Of a stretch of DNA of 64,000 nt, positions 27,564-35,495 are shown piece after piece (the stretch's first letter is position 1; each line of letters starts with the position of its first letter). This DNA is from Atopobium sp. oral taxon 199 str. F0494 (GTDB lineage: Bacteria; Actinomycetota; Coriobacteriia; Coriobacteriales; Atopobiaceae): the NCBI RefSeq assembly GCF_000411555.1, contig NZ_KE150486.1:124001-188000 (forward strand), given 5' to 3'. The notes under the pieces are model-generated. The model was not told where the DNA came from and ran no database searches. It saw nothing but the letters and a program-made list of their open reading frames with translations. The translations under genes and the position numbers were made by a program.

Positions 27564-30110
27564 TTACTCACCCTGTTCTTCTCGCTCAAGTTGAGAGCTG
27601 ATCATCTCGGTCATCTGCTGTTTGCCAAGACCTACCATTGATTTTCTTCTCCTCATGGTTTCGTGTAGGTATTCAAGGACGATAAGGTAAGCGCAGATAA
27701 GTACCAGAACAACGACCCATGTGATGAGCCACGGCAGCTTGTTGTGAGCGATGAACATAACAAGGAGCAGGCCAATCGGAAGGGCGAGAAGCGCTATAAG
27801 CCCCAGGCGCACGCAGGTGGGATAGCGTTTCTCAAACTGCTGAGCGCGCTTCTCGACATCCTGCGCGTAGTCATCGCTGTTCTGAAGGGCGCGGACAAGG
27901 GAGGAAAGGCGATAGTGCTCAACGCTGATGCCGTCACGCTCGTGCGCCATGAAGCCTGTCGCGGCGAGGCGGCGGTCAAAGAGGAAGTTGATGTTGAGAA
28001 GATGACGGCGAAGCGCGATACCGATAACCAGGGAGGGAAGAATGAACAGCGAGAGCATGAAGAGGTTCCAGCCGTAGAACGTTCCATAGAACCCGCCGAT
28101 AGACTCGCGCATGGCAGCGATGCCGTAGGTGAAGGGCAGCCAAGGATGGATGGCCTGGAAAAAGCCGGGCATCATTTCGATAGGATAGAGACCCGCGGCT
28201 CCCGGGATTTGCAGAATGACCAGAAGAACGCAGAGAGCTTTGCCGATGTGCTTAAAGGCGACGGAAAACGCGTAGATGATGTTGACGTACACCACGGATT
28301 CAACGACACCCGCGAAAAGAAAGGCGAGGGGATTGACGCACTGAATGCCCATAAACAAATCGCCTACGCAGCAGATGAGCGCCTGGAGCACCGCGAGGAC
28401 CATCAAGAGGAGCCAGCGGCCAAAATAGCCCTGCCAAGGCGCGAATCGGCCGATACCTTCGTTGTCTACCTCAAGCTTATAGATGGCTATCAGCACAAAG
28501 CCGCCTACCCAAAGCGCGAGGTTCGTATAGAACGGCGTGACGCTTGAACCGTAATTGGCTATGGGATAGACCGCGTCATCGGCGATTTTAACGGGAGATG
28601 CCATGAATGCGGCGATGTTTTTCGAGTCAAGATTGGTGACGTCCCTGAGTTGTCCCATGAGTTGCGAGTTTTGAATAACCTCCACGTCAGAGGCGAGATT
28701 TCCTACAGTTGACGCGGTAGAAGAGAGTGATTCTTGCGTCAGGGCGGTTGCTTTTCTCGCTTCAGAGAGCGTGTTGTCAAGTTGAGTCAGGATGCCTTTG
28801 AGATGGACGAGCGTCGGCTTGATTGCATGCACGGCGGAAGCGAGGCTCCCGGTGGCGTCGCTGAACGAATCAAGCGAATCGTTGAGCTCAGGAATGGACG
28901 TGGCGGAAAGCGTTGAAGTTGTTGTATTGAGAGCGTCAACGCTTGTCGTGACCGTTGAGTTCAGCGCGCTCGATACGCCGGCCAGCGCGTCATTGTTCGC
29001 ATGCGCGTCGTTTGAAGCCGTCTGCAGGCGGGCGAGAAGAGTCTCTTCTTGAGAAATGGAGCTCTTGAGCTCATCGATCAGATTATTGAGATGTTTCTGA
29101 GCAGTTGTGGGTAGCGTGTCTCGTATAGCCTCAAGGTCAGCGACGAGCTGCCGATTGGTGGCAATCAGGCTTCTTACGGAGGCAAGCGTGCTGTCAACGG
29201 TACCGAGCGCGCCACCAACCGATCCGGTAATCTGGCCGATAGCGGAGTTAGCGTGGCTTGCGACGTTGCTCATTGAGACGCCGCCTTGCGTCAGTGACGA
29301 GAAGAGTTTTGCTGAAAGCGTATTGGTATCTTTTTTTACCTGAGGAAGCTGCGAGGTTGCTTGAGCGAGGGTTTCTGAGGAGGCGTCAACGCTTGTTATA
29401 AGCGCGTCAACGGTGTTTTGTGCGCTGGCAACGGCGTTGCGCGCGCTGTCGATAGTGGCCTGAGAAGACTCAATGCTCTTTGCAATGCCGTCGAGATCTT
29501 GTTTGGTACCGCCGAGCTCAGAGGAGATTGTCTCAACGGCGCCGTCTGCCTTGGATGTTACGGTTTCGGCGACACCGACGAACTTCTCGGAAACGACTTC
29601 GCTGGCTTTTGATATGAAGGTTTCGTTGATCTGTGTGGTAATTGTCTTTGCGCCGGAATCAGTGACCTTGGGAGCTACGGGATTAAGCTTTTCGTTGACG
29701 TAGTATTGGATATGGGCCTTTTCCAGATTCCCTGAAAGAACGGATGCCAGCTCAGCGGTGAAATTCTTTGGAATAATGATGGCGGCGTAGTAGGTGCCGG
29801 AAGAAACGCCTTGGAGCGCCTCCTCTTTGGATACGAACGTCCACTGGAGCTGGTTGTTTTCCTTAAGCTTATCGATGACCATGGCGCCCGCATTGAGATG
29901 ACCCTGATCGCCCACCTCAGCGCCTTTGTCTTCCGTTACGACAGCCACGGGCATCGTTTGAGTATTTTTGTATGGATCCCAGTTAGCGGCGATATTGAAC
30001 CATGCGTAGAGCGAGGGGATAATGCAGACGCCAATTGTAACGATGACTGCGATGGGATTTTTGAGGATCCTGCTAAGGTCTCGTATAAAAATGCGAGCTA
30101 TGTTTTTCAC
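27564..30110 (-). CDS. YhgE/Pip-family membrane protein, upstream copy
   Basis: 848 aa, same architecture as its neighbour: N-terminal helix (VIVTIGVCIIPSLYAWFNIAA) and WDPYKN, a long Ser/Thr/Ala-rich coiled-coil ectodomain with many TVDS/SLAS-like repeats, and a C-terminal set of helices. It carries an extra C-terminal region (about 740-848) with two more helices (LIALLALPIGLLLVMFIAH, WVVVLVLICAYLIVLEYL) that the partner lacks. GTG 30110 follows AGGGGC and gives the family-like MKNIARIFIRD start; farther in-frame ATGs at 30170 are unlikely. Probably forms a heteromeric export complex with the neighbour, controlled by the divergent TetR gene. Confidence 0.85.
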   Translation of the reverse strand: MKNIARIFIRDLSRILKNPIAVIVTIGVCIIPSLYAWFNIAANWDPYKNTQTMPVAVVTEDKGAEVGDQGHLNAGAMVIDKLKENNQLQWTFVSKEEALQGVSSGTYYAAIIIPKNFTAELASVLSGNLEKAHIQYYVNEKLNPVAPKVTDSGAKTITTQINETFISKASEVVSEKFVGVAETVTSKADGAVETISSELGGTKQDLDGIAKSIESSQATIDSARNAVASAQNTVDALITSVDASSETLAQATSQLPQVKKDTNTLSAKLFSSLTQGGVSMSNVASHANSAIGQITGSVGGALGTVDSTLASVRSLIATNRQLVADLEAIRDTLPTTAQKHLNNLIDELKSSISQEETLLARLQTASNDAHANNDALAGVSSALNSTVTTSVDALNTTTSTLSATSIPELNDSLDSFSDATGSLASAVHAIKPTLVHLKGILTQLDNTLSEARKATALTQESLSSTASTVGNLASDVEVIQNSQLMGQLRDVTNLDSKNIAAFMASPVKIADDAVYPIANYGSSVTPFYTNLALWVGGFVLIAIYKLEVDNEGIGRFAPWQGYFGRWLLLMVLAVLQALICCVGDLFMGIQCVNPLAFLFAGVVESVVYVNIIYAFSVAFKHIGKALCVLLVILQIPGAAGLYPIEMMPGFFQAIHPWLPFTYGIAAMRESIGGFYGTFYGWNLFMLSLFILPSLVIGIALRRHLLNINFLFDRRLAATGFMAHERDGISVEHYRLSSLVRALQNSDDYAQDVEKRAQQFEKRYPTCVRLGLIALLALPIGLLLVMFIAHNKLPWLITWVVVLVLICAYLIVLEYLHETMRRRKSMVGLGKQQMTEMISSQLEREEQGE

Positions 30111-30180
30111 AGATGCCCCTTTGGTACCGTTTGGCTGACTGTTGAACTTTACCCTACCTACCGTCATCATAATAGAAGAA

Positions 30181-30222
30181 TTGACTGTTTTTTAAATAAT
30201 GTTCAAAATTTCTATTTTGAAC
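30181..30222. promoter_or_regulatory. Divergent promoter region with TetR-type operator
   Basis: A perfect inverted repeat GTTCAAAA-N6-TTTTGAAC (30201-30222) lies between the divergent YhgE operon and the TetR gene. A + strand promoter candidate is TTGACT (30181) with a 17-base spacer to CAAAAT (30204), so the palindrome would cover its -10. On the - strand it lies just upstream of a TTTAAA/TATTAT pair. This is the likely binding site of the adjacent regulator. Confidence 0.68.
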
Positions 30223-30259
30223 CGTTGCGACCGACCGATAGACACTGGGGGATTTTGCC

Positions 30260-30988
30260 ATGATTGAAAGAGACGCTCATCCTTTGGAAGAGGCAGGCGC
30301 GCATATTGTTGCCGCTCACGCCCAGGCGCATGAGCTTGTCCACGACGCCGTAGTTGCCGTAACGCATAAGCGTGCGGAGAACCGTACAAAAAAGAGTATC
30401 GAGACGCGGCGGCGCATTATGTCCGAGGCAACCAAGATTATGACGGAGCGGGGAAATACCGATTTTAAGATGAGCGAAGTGTCTTCTCGCGCGCAGCTTA
30501 GCAAAGGCGCCCTGTATTATTACTTTGCTGATCGCGATGCGCTTGTCCAAGCGATTTTTGACAGCTCGGTTGATGATTTGACTGAAGCGGTGGCCCAGGT
30601 ATCGGTAGGAGTTTCCGCTTCCGTTGATTCGCTTCGTGCAATCATGTGTGAGCTTGCGTCTCATATTATGCCTGGCTCTCCGTTGGTGCTTGCCCTCATC
30701 AATAAGTTCGCAGGCTCTGAGCGAGACTTGATTCCCACGATGGATTCCCATTTGTCCCGTGTCATCGTGTTGCTTGCGGCTCAGCTTGAGCGAGGAAAAA
30801 GCGAGAAGTTCATCAGGGAAGACGCGGATACGAGGCTTGCTGCCTGCGCGATAACGGGTTCGCTTGTGCTTTCCGCCATCGGGTTGATGGGTCATCATGG
30901 CCACGAGATGACCGTTGATGAGCTTGTCGATCATCTGCTGGCAATGATTTTGAACGGAATAGGAATTGATTCAAAATTATCAGCCTAG
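30260..30988 (+). CDS. TetR/AcrR-family transcriptional regulator
   Basis: 242 aa. The helix-turn-helix domain is clear at about residues 48-95 ([51 protein letters not shown]), including the family's LYYYF recognition end. The C-terminal ligand domain is not assignable. The N-terminal extension of about 45 residues before the DNA-binding domain is longer than usual; the ATG at 30260 has TGGGGGA eight bases upstream, which supports it. Divergent from the two YhgE/Pip genes and sharing a palindrome with them, so it is most likely their repressor and its own. Confidence 0.88.
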   Translation: MIERDAHPLEEAGAHIVAAHAQAHELVHDAVVAVTHKRAENRTKKSIETRRRIMSEATKIMTERGNTDFKMSEVSSRAQLSKGALYYYFADRDALVQAIFDSSVDDLTEAVAQVSVGVSASVDSLRAIMCELASHIMPGSPLVLALINKFAGSERDLIPTMDSHLSRVIVLLAAQLERGKSEKFIREDADTRLAACAITGSLVLSAIGLMGHHGHEMTVDELVDHLLAMILNGIGIDSKLSA

Positions 30989-30992
30989 TTGG

Positions 30993-31060
30993 GGTATACA
31001 TACCTCGTGTCAGGTGTTATACCACAGGGAATTGTGAGTTCTTCTCGCAATTCCCTTTTC
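30993..31060 (+). promoter_or_regulatory. Two-hairpin leader / terminator ahead of metK
   Basis: Hairpin 1 (30993-31023): GGTATA-ACCT paired with AGGT-TATACC, small internal loop. Hairpin 2 (31026-31056): 13-bp stem AGGGAATTGTGAG / CTCGCAATTCCCT with one G-T pair, loop TTCTT, then TTTTC. Hairpin 2 is a convincing intrinsic terminator, but metK starts 30 bases later. It either ends the TetR transcript or attenuates metK. It is not a recognisable S-box or other known SAM riboswitch. Confidence 0.6.
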
Positions 31061-31089
31061 GAATACTACCGCGTAAGAAAGGAACGGTC

Positions 31090-32346
31090 ATGGCTCGCAA
31101 TAGGTATTACTTTACTTCTGAAGCGGTTACGGAAGGTCACCCCGATAAGGTGTGCGATCAAATCTCCGACGCCGTGCTCGACGCTATTTTGGCAAAGGAG
31201 ATAGCGCTGCAGGAGCGCGGTTACATTTCGCCGACCGGAGAGCCAGCTAATGTGGATCATGTTCGCTGCGCGTGCGAGACTTTCGCGACGACCGGCACCA
31301 TCATCATTGCCGGTGAGATTCGCACGCAAGCTTACATCGACGTGCAGGATATCGCTCGCAAGACGCTGAAGCGTATCGGCTACGACCGCGCCAAGTACGG
31401 GTTTGACTGCGAGACGTGCGGTGTGCTGAACCTCATCCATGAGCAGAGTCCCGATATCGCCAAGGGCGTTGATGAATCCTATGACGTGCAGGCAGGACAC
31501 ACGACCGACCCTCTTGATCGTATCGGTGCTGGCGACCAGGGCATGATGTTCGGCTATGCCACCGATGAGACTGACGTATTGATGCCGATGCCCGCGTATT
31601 TGTCGCAGCGGCTGGCCGAACGTCTGGCGGAAGTGCGTAAAACCGGCGAGCTTGACTACCTGCGGCCTGACGGAAAGACACAGGTGACAGTTGGTTATGA
31701 GGGAGGCCGGCCCGTTGAGGTAACGGAGATTGTTATTTCAACGCAGCACGCGCCTGAGATTGAAGACATGAGCGTTATCAAGAAGGATATGATTTCTCAT
31801 GTCATCGAGCCTGTATTCGCCAAAGTCGGCATTGCGTGGGATAAAGCCGACATCTACGTTAATCCGACGGGTCGCTTTGTCGTTGGAGGTCCGATGGGTG
31901 ACACCGGTCTTACAGGTCGTAAGATTATCGTGGACACCTACGGCGGCATGGGTCGTCATGGCGGCGGAGCCTTTTCGGGCAAAGATTGCACCAAGGTTGA
32001 CCGTTCGGCGGCCTACGCTGCTCGCTGGGTAGCCAAAAACGTGGTTGCGGCGGGTCTTGCGCATACCTGTGAAATTGAGCTTGCCTACGCCATTGGCGTT
32101 TCGCGTCCGCTTTCGGTCATGGTGGACACCTTCGGCACCGGCACGGTTTCTGACGAGGTCATTGAAGCCGCCGTTCAAAGGGTTTTTGACCTGCGTCCGG
32201 GTGCCATCATTCGTGACCTCAAGTTGCGTCGCCCCATCTTTGAGAAGACTGCCGCCTACGGGCACTTTGGCCGGAATGATGATGACTTCACGTGGGAGCA
32301 GACCAATCGAGTCGACGATTTGCTCGACGCCGTTCGCAGAGAATAG
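31090..32346 (+). CDS. metK: S-adenosylmethionine synthetase MetK
   Basis: Makes SAM from methionine and ATP, 418 aa. Conserved parts: [24 protein letters not shown] at the N terminus (ATP/methionine site), [37 protein letters not shown] and [24 protein letters not shown] short lysine-poor insertion between about 75 and 115 is longer than in E. coli. Start ATG 31090 with AGAAAGGA ahead. SAM from this enzyme also feeds RsmH and the radical SAM protein. A GC hairpin follows the stop. Confidence 0.96.
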   Translation: MARNRYYFTSEAVTEGHPDKVCDQISDAVLDAILAKEIALQERGYISPTGEPANVDHVRCACETFATTGTIIIAGEIRTQAYIDVQDIARKTLKRIGYDRAKYGFDCETCGVLNLIHEQSPDIAKGVDESYDVQAGHTTDPLDRIGAGDQGMMFGYATDETDVLMPMPAYLSQRLAERLAEVRKTGELDYLRPDGKTQVTVGYEGGRPVEVTEIVISTQHAPEIEDMSVIKKDMISHVIEPVFAKVGIAWDKADIYVNPTGRFVVGGPMGDTGLTGRKIIVDTYGGMGRHGGGAFSGKDCTKVDRSAAYAARWVAKNVVAAGLAHTCEIELAYAIGVSRPLSVMVDTFGTGTVSDEVIEAAVQRVFDLRPGAIIRDLKLRRPIFEKTAAYGHFGRNDDDFTWEQTNRVDDLLDAVRRE

Positions 32347-32362
32347 ATACGCGATTTTTAAG

Positions 32363-32387
32363 GCCCTTCTCGCGTGGCGAGAAGGGC
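32363..32387. terminator. Hairpin after metK built from an inverted pair of the dispersed octamer
   Basis: Perfect 11-bp stem GCCCTTCTCGC / GCGAGAAGGGC with loop GTG. Each arm contains one copy of CTTCTCGC/GCGAGAAG. The T-tract after it is weak (CACTTCTTGTTTT), so termination is likely but not certain. Confidence 0.65.
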
Positions 32388-32455
32388 TCACTTCTTGTTT
32401 TACGGTGCTCTGCCGCAATCCTAAATGTTGCAATCTGGTATGTTTATTCAAAACC

Positions 32456-32555
32456 ACCTGGTATTAAATTTGAAACCAGGTAACCCGATATATGGCGGTA
32501 AACGGTATAGTTCCTTCGGTAAGCGGTAGGACTGGTATTACTATTCTGTAAACGG
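32456..32555 (+). promoter_or_regulatory. Regulatory region of the sialic acid-type operon
   Basis: In the 483-base gap between metK and the binding protein: an inverted repeat ACCTGGT-N12-ACCAGGT (32456-32481), then three direct repeats GTAA[A/G]CGG at 32498, 32519 and 32548. The first and third are extended (GTAAACGGTATAGTT and GTAAACGGCTTAGTT). TGTAAACGGCTTA partly resembles a catabolite-response (cre) half-site. AT-rich sequence with TTGATATATAGC follows at about 32568. Operator identity is unproven. Confidence 0.45.
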
Positions 32556-32768
32556 CTTAGTTAACTTATTGATATATAGCTTGGTAGCAAATGCATAAAC
32601 CCGCTGTACAGCGACTTATTTGATCGGCAAGTTTTCTGGTAATCTTACTATTATAGCGTAGGCGCCGGCGTCTGTGATAGTGCTTCTCTTGAGTGCATTT
32701 CAAAAGCATCCGTTCGGCCGAATGATCATTTCTTTCCCGTTCACCTGTGCGTATGATAAAAAAGGTAA

Positions 32769-32805
32769 AAGCCACGGTTGTGGCGCGGTGCCACGTCTGT
32801 GGCTT
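32769..32805 (+). promoter_or_regulatory. Nested hairpin in the leader of the binding-protein gene
   Basis: Outer stem AAGCCAC (32769-32775) / GTGGCTT (32799-32805), inner stem TGGC / GCCA with loop GCGGT. It ends 24 bases before the ATG, close to the ribosome site AAAGAGG. It may stabilise the mRNA or affect initiation; nothing more can be said. Confidence 0.4.
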
Positions 32806-32829
32806 GATAGCACTAAGAAAGAGGCAGAA

Positions 32830-34437
32830 ATGAGCAAACTTTTCGGTCGTCAGCTTTCACGTCGAACCTTCCTCGGTGGAGCTGCTGCTGCTGGATTGGG
32901 CCTGACGGCGTGTGGTGGCAACAACAACGCTAACAATACTTCAGGTACCGAGCAAAAGGGCGAGGCCGGCGGCGGTACTATCAGCGCCGGAGCGGCGTAC
33001 TCGACGCAGAACTACGATCCATCCTCCACGTCATCTGCTCTTGCACTTGGTGTCAACTGGCAGGTCTCAGAGGGCCTGTATGGCATGAATTACCATGACT
33101 ACCACACCTTTAACGAGCTTGCTACCGCAGATCCTCAGCAGGTCGACGATACTACCTTTGAAGTGAGCATCAGAAAAGAGGCAAAGTTCTCTGACGGCGC
33201 GGCAGTTACCGCCGATGACGTTGTGGAATCTTTCAAGCGCGCAACAGCCGAAAAGAACATTTACGTTTCTATGCTGACCCCCATTGCGTCCATTGAGAAG
33301 AAAGATGACGCTACGGTTACCATCAAGACTAACGTGCCTAATTTCTCGCTTTTGAAAGAGCGTCTGTCCATCGTTCGTGTTGTTCCTGCGTCATCGAATC
33401 AGGAAGACATGAAGAAGATGCCGGTCGGCTCCGGTCCGTGGATGTATAAGACGATTTCGGATAACACACTTGATCTTGAGCCCAACCCCAATTACAACGG
33501 CGCTACTCCCGCCAAGGATAAGGCGCTTCACTATGACATTTTGAAGGACCCGACGGCTCGTCTGACCGCTCAGACCGACGGCACCACGCTTGCTATGGAG
33601 ATGGTTCCCGCTGACGCTATCGACCAGCTTAAAAACGCCGGCTGCACCGTTGATACCGTGCAGGGCTTCGGTGTTCGCTTCCTGATGTATAACGTGACCA
33701 AGGCTCCCTGGGATAACGTCAAGGTTCGCCAGGCGGTGCTCTACGCTCTGGATACCGACAAGATGATTTCCAACGCCCTGTCCGGTCAGGCTGAAGCCGC
33801 TACCTGCTATCTGCCGTCTTCGTTCTCCAATTACCACAAGGCCGCCACGGTCTATACGCATGACACTGATAAGGCGAAGAGCCTTATCAAAGATTCAGGC
33901 ATCACGCCGGGCGAGGTTGTCCTGCGCACGACCGACAACGAGCAGGTTAAGAATATGGCCACGCAGGTCAAGAACGATCTTGACGCGCTCGGCTTTACGG
34001 TCACCATTCAGACCGATACTTCGCCTGCTACCTATTCCGCCATTGACGCCGCTGACGGATCCTGGGACATGCTCTTGGCGCCGGGAGATCCTTCCTGCTT
34101 CGGCGGCGATACCGACCTGCTTCTCAACTGGTGGTACGGCGATAATATCTGGATGAAGACGCGCTGCCCGTGGGGTGCTTCCGATGAGTGGAAGAAGCTC
34201 CATGAGCTCATGGACAAGGCTCTGACTCAGTCCGGCGCCGATCAGCAGTCTACCTGGAACGAGTGCTTCGATATTATCGCGGAGAACGTGCCTCTCTATC
34301 CGGTACTCTTTGCGAAGACTTCTACGGCTTCCTGGAGCGAGAAGCCCAACGGAAACGGCGTGGCGCTTCAGGGCTTCAAGGGCATTGGCACCACAGGCAT
34401 GTCCTTCATTGACGTCAATACGGTAACCCAGAAATAA
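32830..34437 (+). CDS. Tat-type lipoprotein, ABC transporter substrate-binding protein (SBP_bac_5 family), probably for sialic acid
   Basis: 535 aa. N-terminal export signal with twin arginine (LSRRTFLGGAAAAG) and lipobox LTAC, cleaving before Cys29, so it should be Tat-exported and lipid-anchored. A short Asn/Gly linker follows, then a full-length family-5 periplasmic fold (KEAKFSDGAAVTADDVVESFKRA, NVKVRQAVLYALDTDKM). The family was named for peptides but includes sialic acid-binding members. It heads an operon with permeases and sialic acid catabolic genes, which is the basis for the substrate guess. ATG 32830 follows AAAGAGG. Confidence 0.85.
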   Translation: MSKLFGRQLSRRTFLGGAAAAGLGLTACGGNNNANNTSGTEQKGEAGGGTISAGAAYSTQNYDPSSTSSALALGVNWQVSEGLYGMNYHDYHTFNELATADPQQVDDTTFEVSIRKEAKFSDGAAVTADDVVESFKRATAEKNIYVSMLTPIASIEKKDDATVTIKTNVPNFSLLKERLSIVRVVPASSNQEDMKKMPVGSGPWMYKTISDNTLDLEPNPNYNGATPAKDKALHYDILKDPTARLTAQTDGTTLAMEMVPADAIDQLKNAGCTVDTVQGFGVRFLMYNVTKAPWDNVKVRQAVLYALDTDKMISNALSGQAEAATCYLPSSFSNYHKAATVYTHDTDKAKSLIKDSGITPGEVVLRTTDNEQVKNMATQVKNDLDALGFTVTIQTDTSPATYSAIDAADGSWDMLLAPGDPSCFGGDTDLLLNWWYGDNIWMKTRCPWGASDEWKKLHELMDKALTQSGADQQSTWNECFDIIAENVPLYPVLFAKTSTASWSEKPNGNGVALQGFKGIGTTGMSFIDVNTVTQK

Positions 34438-34466
34438 CTGCGGGAACCAGCTGCGGGTGATTTGTG

Positions 34467-34502
34467 GGGCTCGGGCGGACGCAGCTTCGCTCGAGCCCTT
34501 TT
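34467..34502 (+). terminator. Intra-operon terminator after the binding protein
   Basis: Eleven-base stem GGGCTCGGGCG / CGCTCGAGCCC (one G-T pair), 10-base loop, then TTTTG. Placed between binding protein and permeases, it would allow more binding protein than membrane components. Confidence 0.82.
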
Positions 34503-34536
34503 GTTCGGTTTCATTTCGTTCAAGAGAGGGGAGACT

Positions 34537-35493
34537 GTGAATAACCTGCTTCGACTTATCGGTCGTCGTCTTATCGCGTTGCCGATTATGGCTTTGGGAG
34601 TCACGTTTCTCGTATTCTTCCTGATGTCGTTTTCACATGTAGATCCCGCGTACAACGCGCTGGGAGAAAGCGCTACTCCGGAGGCCATTGCGCAGTATCA
34701 CACCGAGCACGGCTTAGACGATCCGTGGCCAGTCCGGTATGTGCGCTACATGGGCAACCTGCTCCATGGTGACCTGGGCTCCTATGGAGCCGCCAGCTAT
34801 TCGGTGGCGGATCGCATCGCGCGGGCGCTTCCGGTAACCATGCAGCTCACCTTTATCGGCCTCATCATCGGCGCCGTTGTTTCATTTTTATTCGGCGTCC
34901 TTGCGGCGCTCTATCGAGACAGATGGCCCGACCAAATCATTCGAGTGTTTTCCATCGCGGGACTCGCGACGCCTTCGTTCTGGCTTGCGGTTCTTCTCAT
35001 CCTGCTCTTTGCAACTACCCTCGGAGTACTTCCCGCGTCAGGCATGCTGCCCGACCCCTCCAAAAACTTCGGTGGCTACATGGCGCGCATGATTATGCCG
35101 GCTGTCGCTCTAGCCGTTCCGCTGACTGGTCAAATGACGCGTATTGTCCGTACGGCGATGGTAGAAGAGCTGGACCGCGATTACGTTCGCACTGCTCGCG
35201 GCGCGGGTATCCCAGAACCCATCGTCATCGCGCGTAACGTCTTGCGCAATGCCCTCATTACTCCGGTCACTACGCTCGGACTCAAGATTGGCTATCTTAT
35301 GGGCGGCGCCGTAGTTATTGAGGTTATTTTCAACCTACCGGGTATGGGCATGGCCATCCTCGAGGGCATTCAGGGCAACGAAACCATGCTTGTACAGGGT
35401 GTTGTTATCGTTGTCGCGCTGTCCTTCATCATTATCAATATCGTGGTTGACATGCTCTACATCCTCATCAATCCGCGTATCAGGACGGTGTAG
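34537..35493 (+). CDS. ABC transporter permease, DppB/OppB family (sialic acid-type operon)
   Basis: 318 aa, six predicted membrane helices. N-terminal RLIALPIMALGVTFLVFFLMSF, then the long first external loop (DPWPVRYVRYMGNLLHGDLGSY) typical of the family, the EAA loop (TARGAGIPEPIVIARNVLRNALITP) and NLPGMGMAILEGIQGNE. GTG 34537 is chosen because AGAGGGGAG precedes it and the upstream frame runs into the terminator hairpin. Pairs with the permease half of the next gene. Confidence 0.92.
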   Translation: MNNLLRLIGRRLIALPIMALGVTFLVFFLMSFSHVDPAYNALGESATPEAIAQYHTEHGLDDPWPVRYVRYMGNLLHGDLGSYGAASYSVADRIARALPVTMQLTFIGLIIGAVVSFLFGVLAALYRDRWPDQIIRVFSIAGLATPSFWLAVLLILLFATTLGVLPASGMLPDPSKNFGGYMARMIMPAVALAVPLTGQMTRIVRTAMVEELDRDYVRTARGAGIPEPIVIARNVLRNALITPVTTLGLKIGYLMGGAVVIEVIFNLPGMGMAILEGIQGNETMLVQGVVIVVALSFIIINIVVDMLYILINPRIRTV

Positions 35494-35495
35494 CC

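Noticed and set aside
30989-31089. Known SAM riboswitch ahead of metK
   Set aside because: The hairpins do not show the S-box multi-helix core or another recognisable SAM-binding layout; left as an unassigned leader.
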